28,430 nt of DNA from a virus. The DNA lies in IMG/VR virus record IMGVR_UViG_3300006790_000088, positions 1 to 28,430 of that record. The stretch is one strand, 5' to 3'. The notes under the pieces were generated by a model, which worked only from the letters and a program-made list of their open reading frames with translations, made no database searches and had not been told where the DNA came from. Positions 17,496 through 25,944 of this stretch are shown here, in pieces; position 1 is the stretch's first letter; each line of letters begins with the position of its first letter. The translations under genes and the position numbers were made by a program.

Positions 17496-18200
17496 TTATA
17501 TACCCCAATTGATACAGCTTTCAGCCCCGTTATTCTGGGTAATTATATCATTGGTTTTGCTAAAGTGTTTACAACCCCTAAATGGCGTTGTAGTATTCAA
17601 GGGACTGGGATGTCCAGCCTCTAGAATATAGTTCATCTTTTCGGAAATGTATTGCTTGTAGTCTTTAGCATGATTGCCCCATAATAAATAGATCAATCCT
17701 TGCTTCTCTTCACGCAATAAACGAAATACTTCCTTAGTAAAACTTTGCCAGTATTTCTTATGACTACCAGGTTTCTTCTTCTCAACAGTAAATGCTGTAT
17801 TTAACAACAACACACCCTGTTTAGCCCAACCTGAAAGGTCATAATTACTTGCTCTGTCAAGATTAAGGCCATTATAGCAATCATCTTCTACCTCCAGTAG
17901 TATATTAGCAAGAGATTTAGGACATTTTGTATTACGGGAACCACTAAAGGCTAACCCATCTGCAGATCCATCGTGATACGGGTCCTGTCCTACTATAACA
18001 ACTCTTACTTCATCAAATGGAGTGAGCTTAAACGCCCTAAAACAATCTTCAAATGAAGGATAAACAATACTAAATGTTTTCTTACCCTTAATTGCTTTGA
18101 AATTATTTACCATTTCCTCTGAGGATAGAAAAGGCCAGAGTAACTCTAGCCATTTCTTATCCATTATTTTTTCAAATGCTTCTTTATTCATATTCGACAT
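17496..18200 (-). CDS. ung: Uracil-DNA glycosylase, family 1 (UNG)
   Basis: Removes uracil from DNA by hydrolysing the N-glycosidic bond, starting base-excision repair. The full set of family-1 motifs is present: water-activating loop GQDPYH (residues 71-76, catalytic D73), the uracil-recognition strand LLLNTAFTVE (131-140, N134), and the DNA-intercalation loop HPSPLN (197-202) followed by GCKHFSKTN. The length (234 aa) and C-terminal INWGI match cellular enzymes, so it looks intact. Its start overlaps the end of the upstream unknown gene by 17 bases; a second in-frame ATG three codons in is an alternative start. UNG genes recur in crAss-like phages. Here it is probably co-expressed with the replication genes to keep uracil out of the replicating phage DNA. 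Confidence 0.95.
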   Translation of the reverse strand: MSNMNKEAFEKIMDKKWLELLWPFLSSEEMVNNFKAIKGKKTFSIVYPSFEDCFRAFKLTPFDEVRVVIVGQDPYHDGSADGLAFSGSRNTKCPKSLANILLEVEDDCYNGLNLDRASNYDLSGWAKQGVLLLNTAFTVEKKKPGSHKKYWQSFTKEVFRLLREEKQGLIYLLWGNHAKDYKQYISEKMNYILEAGHPSPLNTTTPFRGCKHFSKTNDIITQNNGAESCINWGI

Positions 18201-19020
18201 TTGGTTTAATTATTTTTTTGATCTTATACTTCTCCAGATACATTTCTTCTTCCAGTAATGGAGGATCATGTAACTCTGCAGCAGGATCGATCTTAATTAT
18301 ATCTGATTCCCTCTCTACAATACCTGTAAGCTTCGTTTCCAGCTTCTCCCGAAACTGTCTTGTCTTCCACAGAATACCATATAGATCAGATGTTCTTGGA
18401 GCATTATGAAATGTCAATATTTGTTCTTTGTATTTAATATGGAATTTGGAATACTTACCATTCATAAAATGTACATATTCATCAAATAGATGTTCTGGTA
18501 TCTTGAGCACATATAATACATGAAAAGAATCTACATCATACATCTTAATGAATAATTCATTATTCTGTATTTTCTTCTCAAAACTACTATACTGCATACT
18601 CTTAGAAAATCTATACAATAAATAGACACACGGTAGATCACAACCGTGATCCAGGTATATATCACTCTCCGTACTAACAAAACAATTAACAAAGTGCTTA
18701 GACCACATAAAATAACTCCTGGTTTCCCCTATAGTCGGCATTAGAAAATAACTAGCCTTAGTTAGTTTCGATGCATGTAATAAAAAATCAGGATCTGCAT
18801 TTTCAATGTAACTAATTTTGAATGGTTCTTTCCCAAGACTAACCTGACTACCCCTCTCTAAGATAAATGACTTGTCATATATCAACTTTACAGTCTCATC
18901 ATCATCGTTGAGAAGAGCTGTAGGTTTTATTCTCATAGAACTAACTGAAACAGATCTTGCATTAAGTGGAGTCAGTATTACAAACTGATTTGTCCCTGTC
19001 TTTAGTGTAGTTCTCTTCAT
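18184..19020 (-). CDS. Conserved-looking phage protein of unknown function (278 aa)
   Basis: Fully open 278-codon gene four bases after the nuclease stop and overlapping ung by 17 bases, so clearly part of the operon. I do not recognise the family. The N-terminal half is beta-rich with alternating hydrophobics, the middle (about 120-200) has many aromatics (YLLYRFSKSMQYSSFEKKI), and the C-terminal third is helical and charged, ending in a Lys/Ile-rich tail after a DPPLLEEE segment. There is no signal peptide, membrane span, nucleotide-binding loop or zinc cluster. Its position between a PD-(D/E)XK nuclease and UNG suggests a role in phage DNA metabolism or repair, inferred from context only. 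Confidence 0.75.
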   Translation of the reverse strand: MKRTTLKTGTNQFVILTPLNARSVSVSSMRIKPTALLNDDDETVKLIYDKSFILERGSQVSLGKEPFKISYIENADPDFLLHASKLTKASYFLMPTIGETRSYFMWSKHFVNCFVSTESDIYLDHGCDLPCVYLLYRFSKSMQYSSFEKKIQNNELFIKMYDVDSFHVLYVLKIPEHLFDEYVHFMNGKYSKFHIKYKEQILTFHNAPRTSDLYGILWKTRQFREKLETKLTGIVERESDIIKIDPAAELHDPPLLEEEMYLEKYKIKKIIKPNVEYE

Positions 19021-19024
19021 TACA

Positions 19025-20182
19025 TTAGTTTGCAGAATTATTAGAATCGGGTTTAGTAATATTAGCTAGAGTCTCGAACAGATCACCTACCATTTCCTGT
19101 GTTGGAACTGGAAGATTTATATTCGTACCATCATTTCTGAAATTATCAATAACAGTAACACCGTTATTTTGATATACCTCACGATGATAATCCCACTTAT
19201 CTGTCTCTCTGTGCCATATAAGATCCTTTATCAATTGACGATAGCCCTTAACTTCCTTACCAAATGTAGTAACTCCACCATGCTCGCCTGTCATAATATC
19301 CTGTGTGGACATCTTGTAGATCATAGGAGGATTTATATTAGCCTGTTCTGCAACAATGAATTCTGGATTCATTACTGTATAATCAGGAAATACATTTCTT
19401 AGGAAATTAGTTGCTGCACGAAAATAGAAAGAACCTTGACGGAAGTATCCAAACTTCATATAGCTTGAGCTAAATGAATAAACACTTTGTCCAGTAGTTT
19501 TGATATCGAATACTCGAATCTCTTTATTCTTATGATCGATAATAAGAAGATCAAGTAACGCCTTACACGTTATTGTTTCATCATCTACTTTGTAGTCAAA
19601 TACAATAGGTAATTGCCACCATCTCTCATACTCATCTCCACTAATAAAGATTTTGGTAAACTCATTGTTATTCAAGCTTTCAACTACAGCTACTATAGAT
19701 TCAAACTCTTCTTGTTTAAGAATCTCTTTACCGTTTGAATCAAATAGCTCATTGAAATAGCTGCTACCTGCATCAACAACTTTCTTTACAAGCGTTTCAG
19801 GTTTCCAGGATTGACCATACTGCTGATAAGCCGCATGCTCTAATATCTCATTAGAAAAATCAGAGAGCTGTGAAAAAGCATGAAGAGAATCTGCTATATC
19901 AATTTCATTGTATACTCCAGTAACGATCTTTTGAATTGTTTCTGAAGGTGGTTCGCTTATGCTACTCACATAATACCTTTCTTGAAACTCACTGGAATCC
20001 TGTGTAATCATACAATCTACAGCACTACCGAATCTCATAGCTGCAGTAGGTTCCTTTTCTACAGCCTCAAGGTTTTGTTTGTACAATAACGGAGAATAAG
20101 AAAGGTCATTCAGTCTTGAAACAGAAATTGCATCAGTTCCTCGAAATTGTTCAAATGTTAGAAATTTCATTTTATTTGCCAT
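19025..20182 (-). CDS. PD-(D/E)XK superfamily nuclease, phage exonuclease-like (385 aa)
   Basis: Probably a 5'-3' DNA exonuclease or related recombination nuclease of the RecB-like/YqaJ-like PD-(D/E)XK fold. Visible motifs in order: an N-terminal helix with FGSAVD (51-56), typical of the family's motif preceding the core; a beta-strand aspartate in CKALLDLLI (D211); the DIK of VFDIKTTG (226-228); and the helix glutamine in YFRQGSFY (Q249). These four fit the metal-dependent active site. It lies in the leftward operon together with SSB, Sak4-like ATPase and RusA-like resolvase, so the set resembles a phage recombination system in which the nuclease makes single-stranded ends for annealing. Its ATG is only about ten bases past a hairpin with a T tract, so transcription must partly read through. 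It is close to DUF3799-type phage nucleases by appearance; this is not searched. Confidence 0.88.
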   Translation of the reverse strand: MANKMKFLTFEQFRGTDAISVSRLNDLSYSPLLYKQNLEAVEKEPTAAMRFGSAVDCMITQDSSEFQERYYVSSISEPPSETIQKIVTGVYNEIDIADSLHAFSQLSDFSNEILEHAAYQQYGQSWKPETLVKKVVDAGSSYFNELFDSNGKEILKQEEFESIVAVVESLNNNEFTKIFISGDEYERWWQLPIVFDYKVDDETITCKALLDLLIIDHKNKEIRVFDIKTTGQSVYSFSSSYMKFGYFRQGSFYFRAATNFLRNVFPDYTVMNPEFIVAEQANINPPMIYKMSTQDIMTGEHGGVTTFGKEVKGYRQLIKDLIWHRETDKWDYHREVYQNNGVTVIDNFRNDGTNINLPVPTQEMVGDLFETLANITKPDSNNSAN

Positions 20183-20187
20183 AATAT

Positions 20188-20212
20188 AAAAAGGGGAGCA
20201 TTACACTCCCCT
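20188..20212 (-). terminator. Intra-operon hairpin with T tract between rIIB-like and nuclease genes
   Basis: On the minus strand a GGGGAG/CTCCCC stem (plus one A-T pair) with a 7-base TGTAATG loop is followed by TTTTT. It sits 24 bases after the rIIB-like stop and about six bases before the nuclease ATG. No room remains for a promoter between them, so it is best seen as a partial terminator or a 3'-end stabilising hairpin. A near-identical stem occurs after the SSB gene. Confidence 0.7.
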
Positions 20213-20235
20213 ATAGTTAAGAATTAATAATTAAA

Positions 20236-21432
20236 TTACAATGCATTGAGCTCATTAAGCTCGTCTTCTCTCACTTCTTCAAGTTCACCAAATTCTTTGA
20301 TGATCTCTTCACGCATCTTAATCCACTGAGCATCAGTTAAAGCAGCGTATTCTGAAGAATGGTAAATAGAACCATTAACTCCAGCAAATGAAGAATGAAC
20401 AAAGTATTGCAAACATCTTAATGCTCCATCTCCATCAGTATGACAGTTAGGAATAGCACCAATATGCATAGGATCTATGAATACATTGTGAGTAACTCTA
20501 TCACCAGTCTGATAACCTCTTATGTAAGATAGTCCACCAACATGCAAACCTTTAACACAAGAAGCATCATTATTTGTATTCACATAAGACCAATCTGGTA
20601 ATCTATGTGTACAACCTACTTTGATAAAATGACCTGGATCTTCATAACCATTATCACCTTCGCAATAGAATGCATCTCCGCTGTCACCCATAAGAGCAGG
20701 TTTAAATACTCGCTTTTCTACATGCTCTGGTTCATCATAGCTTACAATACCTGTATCAGAATCAATAACTTTATTGTATCTTGAAACAGTTATTGGATTA
20801 CCATCTTCATCCAATGCAAACTTCTCGGTAACTTCTGTAGATACCTTATATGTGCACAACAATCCCTCTTTGGTAATCTTTACCTGTAGAACCTTTGCTC
20901 TTTCTTCAGCAAGATCTAGTGTTATACCATGTTCTTCTACAAGCTGTTCTTTTACCTCATCATCCATGAACAATGCATTAACATAATTCACTACTCTATC
21001 AGAGAAGTCAAGCTGACTAGCTGTATTCTTTCTTCTAAGAACAGGGTTTCTTAGCCATCTGGTCCAGAACTTTATCAAAGGCTCTGGATCGATACCTTTA
21101 TCGATAGAATCCTTTATTCTTTCGACGAATGACTTAGGCATAGCTACGGAGCTTACCTTGTCACCAACCTTAAGATGAAATTGACCTGTTGCTTTATTCA
21201 CATAGATGTTAGGGTATTCAGACTCAATAATAGTTTTGAAGTCTTCTTTTGCAAGTTCTGCAAAATCCTCAAGAATCTGGTTGATCTCATCAACACTTGA
21301 TGCGTTGAGAGAAGCTTCTTCCAGCTCTTGCATTTTACTCCAGCGTTCCTCATTAAAAGAAACACCGAAGTTGGTGTTCCCATAACTACCTGTTATGGAA
21401 TCACCAATTCGATTAATTGAAATATATGACAT
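20236..21432 (-). CDS. T4 rIIB-like protein (398 aa)
   Basis: Resembles the phage T4 rIIB family, whose function is still not fully defined; in T4, rIIA and rIIB together allow growth in lambda lysogens expressing Rex. The signature is near the C-terminal half: CVKGLHVGGLSYI (292-304), followed by a beta-rich segment ending in IGAIPNCHTDGDGALRC (about 324-340), matching the Ser/Val-Lys-Gly-Leu-His-Val-Gly block of rIIB. The N-terminal half (about 1-180) has an EF-like Asn/Asp-rich beginning and two helical regions, consistent with the HTH-like middle reported for this family. The gene starts six bases after the stop of a small HTH gene, with a second in-frame TAA between. The rIIA-like gene lies just upstream, as in T4 and other crAss-like phages. 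Confidence 0.8.
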   Translation of the reverse strand: MSYISINRIGDSITGSYGNTNFGVSFNEERWSKMQELEEASLNASSVDEINQILEDFAELAKEDFKTIIESEYPNIYVNKATGQFHLKVGDKVSSVAMPKSFVERIKDSIDKGIDPEPLIKFWTRWLRNPVLRRKNTASQLDFSDRVVNYVNALFMDDEVKEQLVEEHGITLDLAEERAKVLQVKITKEGLLCTYKVSTEVTEKFALDEDGNPITVSRYNKVIDSDTGIVSYDEPEHVEKRVFKPALMGDSGDAFYCEGDNGYEDPGHFIKVGCTHRLPDWSYVNTNNDASCVKGLHVGGLSYIRGYQTGDRVTHNVFIDPMHIGAIPNCHTDGDGALRCLQYFVHSSFAGVNGSIYHSSEYAALTDAQWIKMREEIIKEFGELEEVREDELNELNAL

Positions 21433-21438
21433 TTAGTT

Positions 21439-21738
21439 TTAGTTTTCTTCGTATGCATACTCTGCGTCTTCAACTTCTTCTTGATCGGTAGTTTCAAACT
21501 CTGATGTTTCCTCAGTAGCTTCTTCTTCCGTATCAAGAGTAAGATCGTCTACGTATTTCACCTCGTAGTTTTTCTTTAAACTCTTACCTTTTACCATTCC
21601 AAAAGTAATTAAACCATCCATAACTTCAGATGATGTAATTCCAAATCTCTTGGCGATTTGAGCATTAGTCTGACCTAGACCTTTGTAAGTTGCCAATGCT
21701 CTTTTTGTAACTTCAATCGTTTTAATTTTTGAACTCAT
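21439..21738 (-). CDS. Small helix-turn-helix protein with acidic tail (99 aa) between rIIA- and rIIB-like genes
   Basis: Residues about 10-50 read as a helix-turn-helix: RALATYKGLGQTNAQIAKRF followed by GITSSEVMDGLITFGM, with the GLGQTNAQIAKRFG pattern of sigma-like or resolvase-type recognition helices. Residues about 64-99 are almost all acidic (Glu/Asp/Thr), giving a strongly negative tail. This split is typical of small phage transcription regulators or anti-factors whose tail engages polymerase or mimics DNA, but neither role is shown. The gene is inserted between the rIIA- and rIIB-like genes and probably co-translated with them: the stop is followed by a second in-frame TAA and then the rIIB-like ATG. 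The leader upstream is A-rich without a Shine-Dalgarno sequence. Confidence 0.7.
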   Translation of the reverse strand: MSSKIKTIEVTKRALATYKGLGQTNAQIAKRFGITSSEVMDGLITFGMVKGKSLKKNYEVKYVDDLTLDTEEEATEETSEFETTDQEEVEDAEYAYEEN

Positions 21739-21773
21739 GATTTATATTTATTTGTTATTAATTTACGGTTTAT

Positions 21774-24431
21774 TTAACTGATTTCCAAACGTTTAGACAA
21801 TAAAATGTCTTTTACAAGAACTTCTTGTTCATTAGAAATATCTTTAGAATTTGATAAAAATTCAACATTATTCAATAATGGACCTACCTCTTCAGCATAT
21901 TCCAACAGCTCCTGTAGAATATCATATATTTCGATATCTACAGCTATTGCATTCTTTGCATCATCTATAGAGAATAACTGCATTGATCTCTCTGCTATAG
22001 CTTCAGGATCATTTGGATTATCCTTTACGAATAATTGAAAGTTGAAAACCTTGTCAAAGTATTCCATTATTTCATCTTTCATTTCTGTAGTAGAATATGA
22101 ATACCATCCAAATGCATGCTGATGTTGGTCATAGAACTTTATTAACTTCTCATACTTTTCTGAAAGATCAGAATTGAATACTTCAAAATTTCTAAACATC
22201 TTAAGATTGTTCAACTTATCGGATATCAATCTGGCAGTATGCCAGTTTACTAATTTATTATCCATCGTAATTGTATCGTTTATCATTATCTTAAAGAATC
22301 TATCAATATGTAGAAACTCATTCAAATACTTCTTATTGATATTACTTATCTTAAGAAACTTGTATGGGTTTTCAGAATCTGTATTAGGTTTAAATGTATC
22401 CCAGTTTTCAAATTCATATTGACTCTTACCTCTAACTACAAAATGAGCAGCAAAGCATAACTTCTTATCATCTGCATTATGACCATAATAAATTATGTCT
22501 TCACTCTGTTGTAGCTCTGGAATTTTGATATCTGTCATTTTCCAATGATGAAATCTAGAATCATAATCATCCTTACTCCATTGAGTATTCTTCCAATAAC
22601 GTACAATATACTTTACGGGCATCTTATTCTCAAGCTTACGTAATTCTGCAGGAGTTAACTCCTCATGTTCTGCAAGCTTACCCTCTTCCTCATCACGATC
22701 GTCTATCTTTTTCTGCCAGTCTTCGGGAACTTCAAGACTATCGTAATCTTTATAGAGCTTTGATTTAACAAGATATTCATATACAAGATCTCTACGTTTA
22801 ATGTAATGCTTTTTCATTTTAGCAATATCACTATCGTTTGCATCATCACTAAGATCTTTTACATTGAACTCCTTGGGTATTTCTCCCATCTCAATCATAG
22901 TAAATTGACCCATAGTTTGAATAATATATTCATCCTTGTATTTACTTGTCGAACCTTTCTTATAGAATAACCTTTCAGTATTAAGATCCCACCAAACCTC
23001 AACATCATCTCTTGTTACAACTGTTTTCTTCTTACTTCTATCAAAGTGAGAATTTACTCGTCTTATGTTATAAGACCAAAACAATTCTTTAACGTTAGTA
23101 TACTTTAATAAAGGTTCAGGTTGAAACGCTGGTTTTAGTTTAGACTTATCTATAAGCATAGACATTCTACCTATAACACTTGACCTGTCAACATTACTGA
23201 TCACAGTTCTACATTTTTCCAACCACTCAATAAAGTCATCTTCTACAAGCTCTTTAGCTACAAGAATACTTGCCTCATTAACCACGTCCTGTAGTTTCTT
23301 CAACAAGAATTCTCTTGTATGATCATCCCATATCACTGACTCTCTTGACGGAGTAACCGATACACCATCAATAAGAACCGTTTCCTCACCAGTGATTTCA
23401 TCACGAACTGTAGAACGTATAGGACATTTGATACCAATATTACCCTTGAGATTCTCCATCTCAAGCTGAGTAAAATCAATATAACCGTAACATACACCCG
23501 TAGTATCAAATGAATCATCACCTTTTACAATGACTACATGTGGTTTACTAAATTGATGATTGTTGGAGATAATGATATTGTCAGAATTGTAAATAACATC
23601 CGCAAGAAAGTCAACACTTTCACTTGCTTCTTCATTTTCATACCTATAGTCAAATGTAACATTATTGAAATACAATAGCTGAGATCTTACAGCATTCTTG
23701 ATATTACTTCTATGATGTCTTTTACAAAAGACAGTTACTTTGGTATAATTCTTATCATCAGTATTCTCATAATACACTTCAGTACCATCAGAAAGTATGA
23801 TGCATTCATTATTCTCTCCTGTGTTTAGATTGAATTTACCTATCGCAAAATCTGTCTTATATGCATAACAATTGAAGATAAATTTTCTTCCATTGTGTAC
23901 AGTTTCTATTCTATAATAGTCAGATCTCATTGATAGTGCAACCTTTGCACCTAAACCCCATGCACCAAGAACAGCTTTGTTATTTCTCTTGGTTGAATAA
24001 CCTAAAGAGATAACACCTTCTATTCTTGAATCACCAATACCCACACCAAAATCTTTAATTGTGAGTGTATCACAAAATCCCACACCTTCATTCTCTGTGT
24101 ATTGTATTTCAACATGGTTGTTTTCCATATCAAGATGATTCAGGTCATAGTATGAAGGATCCCAATTACTATCCTTATACTTTTCACCGTCTCTCTCGAT
24201 AAAATATTTAGATGGACTTGCTTTATCTCGCAAGATATCTATAGCAATGTTCTTCTCACGCTGAGAATCTACTGCATTGGAAGCCAGCTCTCGAACCGTA
24301 CTTTCCTCTGGCTTTTGATATTGCGTTGCCTGCAAAATATCAAATACCATACGCTTTGCACCAGAATCGATTTTCTTAGCAAAGCCTTTAGTCCCCTGTG
24401 CGGAACTAACTTCGATTTCCTGTATTGCCAT
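21774..24431 (-). CDS. T4 rIIA-like GHKL ATPase-domain protein (885 aa)
   Basis: Carries an N-terminal Bergerat (GHKL) ATP-binding fold: N-box ELASNAVDS (48-56, metal-binding N52), G1 box DFGVGI (127-132) and G2 box GAWGLGAK (156-163). This order and spacing match the GHKL domains of gyrase, Hsp90 and MutL and of T4 rIIA. In T4 rIIA, with rIIB, counters the Rex abortive-infection system of lambda lysogens. The rest is large and helical with a Lys/Glu-rich region near residues 560-640, and its role is unknown. The length is somewhat above T4 rIIA. Followed by a small HTH gene and the rIIB-like gene. The start is preceded by the A-rich AAAATCAAAAATG context, without a Shine-Dalgarno sequence. 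Good confidence in the GHKL domain and the rIIA relation. Confidence 0.85.
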   Translation of the reverse strand: MAIQEIEVSSAQGTKGFAKKIDSGAKRMVFDILQATQYQKPEESTVRELASNAVDSQREKNIAIDILRDKASPSKYFIERDGEKYKDSNWDPSYYDLNHLDMENNHVEIQYTENEGVGFCDTLTIKDFGVGIGDSRIEGVISLGYSTKRNNKAVLGAWGLGAKVALSMRSDYYRIETVHNGRKFIFNCYAYKTDFAIGKFNLNTGENNECIILSDGTEVYYENTDDKNYTKVTVFCKRHHRSNIKNAVRSQLLYFNNVTFDYRYENEEASESVDFLADVIYNSDNIIISNNHQFSKPHVVIVKGDDSFDTTGVCYGYIDFTQLEMENLKGNIGIKCPIRSTVRDEITGEETVLIDGVSVTPSRESVIWDDHTREFLLKKLQDVVNEASILVAKELVEDDFIEWLEKCRTVISNVDRSSVIGRMSMLIDKSKLKPAFQPEPLLKYTNVKELFWSYNIRRVNSHFDRSKKKTVVTRDDVEVWWDLNTERLFYKKGSTSKYKDEYIIQTMGQFTMIEMGEIPKEFNVKDLSDDANDSDIAKMKKHYIKRRDLVYEYLVKSKLYKDYDSLEVPEDWQKKIDDRDEEEGKLAEHEELTPAELRKLENKMPVKYIVRYWKNTQWSKDDYDSRFHHWKMTDIKIPELQQSEDIIYYGHNADDKKLCFAAHFVVRGKSQYEFENWDTFKPNTDSENPYKFLKISNINKKYLNEFLHIDRFFKIMINDTITMDNKLVNWHTARLISDKLNNLKMFRNFEVFNSDLSEKYEKLIKFYDQHQHAFGWYSYSTTEMKDEIMEYFDKVFNFQLFVKDNPNDPEAIAERSMQLFSIDDAKNAIAVDIEIYDILQELLEYAEEVGPLLNNVEFLSNSKDISNEQEVLVKDILLSKRLEIS

Positions 24432-24447
24432 TTTTGATTTTCTATTT

Positions 24448-24891
24448 TTAATTTACTTTAATCCATACTCCAGGATTTTCCTTATCGTAGGTATACCACT
24501 CACCTTTTACTTTGAAAGGCATTGGTATAAAATGGTCCATATCATCATCCTTAATAAAATCATGTGCCACAAGCAAATCAGCAATAATTTGCACCATATT
24601 ATGGAAATCAAATTTATGCTTGGTTGCTCTGACAAAATGAAAAGATATAATCATATCGCCCTTAGACTTATCAACAAGTGATTTAAACTCGTCTTTGAAT
24701 TTTGCGAATTCATTATCTCGTCTGGCATAACCCATGACTTCTTTTTTAGATACTGAATAACGCTGAATCCCTAGACTGTGTAGATACTTCTTAACTGTCT
24801 TTGACGCAAATATCCCATGCTTGGTTTTTATTTTGGAATTCTTAGATGATGGAACATTACCTGGAATGAAAATTGCATTCCGTACTTTCAT
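24448..24891 (-). CDS. RusA-like Holliday junction resolvase (147 aa)
   Basis: Probable metal-dependent endonuclease that cuts Holliday junctions or branched replication intermediates. Family features are the N-terminal GNVPSSKNSK (11-20), the central KFDFHNMVQIIADLL (93-107; acidic D95 and D105 with N98) and DDDMDHF (115-121), together giving the clustered aspartates expected at the RusA metal site. Length is close to E. coli RusA (about 120 aa). Its ATG overlaps the TGA of the primase gene as ATGA, so the two are coupled. Branch resolution would be needed before packaging and fits with the recombination genes of this operon. Confidence is moderate to good because RusA-like proteins are highly diverged. 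Confidence 0.75.
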   Translation of the reverse strand: MKVRNAIFIPGNVPSSKNSKIKTKHGIFASKTVKKYLHSLGIQRYSVSKKEVMGYARRDNEFAKFKDEFKSLVDKSKGDMIISFHFVRATKHKFDFHNMVQIIADLLVAHDFIKDDDMDHFIPMPFKVKGEWYTYDKENPGVWIKVN

Positions 24892-25880
24892 ATTATTGAA
24901 TCAATTATTTCTTTCAATTCTATAATCCCATTGTTTTTAACAAAATCACTTGCATCTTTAGACCCATACTCTGGCGTAAACATTATAGGCTGAATGCCAT
25001 ATAACTTACGCATCTTCTGTGAAGATAACATTCCCATGCGATCGTAGTCGTAATTTGATATTACATACGTAAATCTTTCAGAGAGCTGTTCTATGATCTG
25101 TGTATTTGGTATTACGCTTTCTGCCTGTGGGGCAATAGCAGGAACACCTAAACTATCATAGACCATTACGTCTTTTAAGCTTTTTGTTATAATTACAAAC
25201 TCACCGTTCTCTGGCAGTTGTGCCCATCCCTGGATAACACTTTGAGAACAATTGGTAAGCCATTTGTATTCTTCAGAATAAGGCTGATAGATCTTGTACA
25301 TATAGTTCCCAAAATGGTAACAATATACAGGATGATCTTTTCTATATCTGAACCATCGATTATTTACATTTACTGCAGAGACGGGACTAACACCAAACTT
25401 ATTAAGAATACTCACTGAAATACCATATGGCTTCCAGTAATCTCTGTCTGTTGTTGAATTCCACTTTCTTCTGCACACACGTATTTTACAAGGAACATGT
25501 AGCTTTGAAGCATCTACTCCCGTAGTTACTCCCACATAGCCCTTGGTTAAATCCTTTTCAAAATTATCTGGATTCAAGCCAAGCTGGAAATCATTATCTA
25601 TGATCTTCAAACATTGTCCAAATGAAACTGCATACAGTCTCATAACAAGGTCAAAACAACTACCTGATTCGCCTGTACCGTGGTCTTTGTACATTATTTT
25701 ACGAATCGTATTAGGACTGTAAAATATGTCAAATGATGGATTTTTATCTTTTCTGAATGGAGATGATATAGTACCTATTTTAAACTTACTACCTATATAA
25801 TAGCTAAAGATATCGTATTCCGATATCCGCTTCAATATTTCAACAGTAGTAAGATCTTTTACATCTTTGGTACTATACAT
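24888..25880 (-). CDS. DnaG-like phage primase with TOPRIM domain (330 aa)
   Basis: Likely makes RNA primers for phage replication. The N-terminal part has the SPFRKDKNPSF pattern (about 40-50) and a GESGSCFDLV segment (about 70-79), which match the CHC2-type zinc-binding primase domain, but the zinc-ligand cysteines are absent. A TOPRIM core follows: ITKSLKDVM (231-239), the metal-binding NYDYDRMG (276-283) and KDASDFV (309-315). In the first motif the usual catalytic Glu is replaced by Lys. The frame remains open upstream to a GTG at 25910, but those ten codons encode the arm of a terminator-like hairpin; the ATG at 25880 is the better start. The TGA stop overlaps the RusA-like ATG. It belongs with the helicase and SSB genes upstream. 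Confidence 0.85.
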   Translation of the reverse strand: MYSTKDVKDLTTVEILKRISEYDIFSYYIGSKFKIGTISSPFRKDKNPSFDIFYSPNTIRKIMYKDHGTGESGSCFDLVMRLYAVSFGQCLKIIDNDFQLGLNPDNFEKDLTKGYVGVTTGVDASKLHVPCKIRVCRRKWNSTTDRDYWKPYGISVSILNKFGVSPVSAVNVNNRWFRYRKDHPVYCYHFGNYMYKIYQPYSEEYKWLTNCSQSVIQGWAQLPENGEFVIITKSLKDVMVYDSLGVPAIAPQAESVIPNTQIIEQLSERFTYVISNYDYDRMGMLSSQKMRKLYGIQPIMFTPEYGSKDASDFVKNNGIIELKEIIDSII

Positions 25881-25892
25881 ATTATTGAAAAT

Positions 25893-25925
25893 AAAAAAGG
25901 GGAGAAGCACTAATTCTCCCCTTTT
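25893..25925 (-). terminator. Intra-operon terminator-like hairpin between SSB and primase genes
   Basis: On the minus strand AAAAGGGGAGAA pairs perfectly with TTCTCCCCTTTT around a 7-base loop, ending in a run of six T. It begins 20 bases past the SSB stop and ends about 12 bases before the primase ATG. The stem is the same GGGGAG/CTCCCC type as the hairpin after the rIIB-like gene. Downstream genes have no room for a promoter, so it probably terminates only part of the transcripts. Confidence 0.8.
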
Positions 25926-25944
25926 CGCTGATTAACTGTAAAAA

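Noticed and set aside
16741-17500. Possible tRNA or CRISPR array in the convergent gap
   Set aside because: No cloverleaf arms, CCA end, or regularly spaced repeats are visible; the only repeats are two 15-base leader copies.
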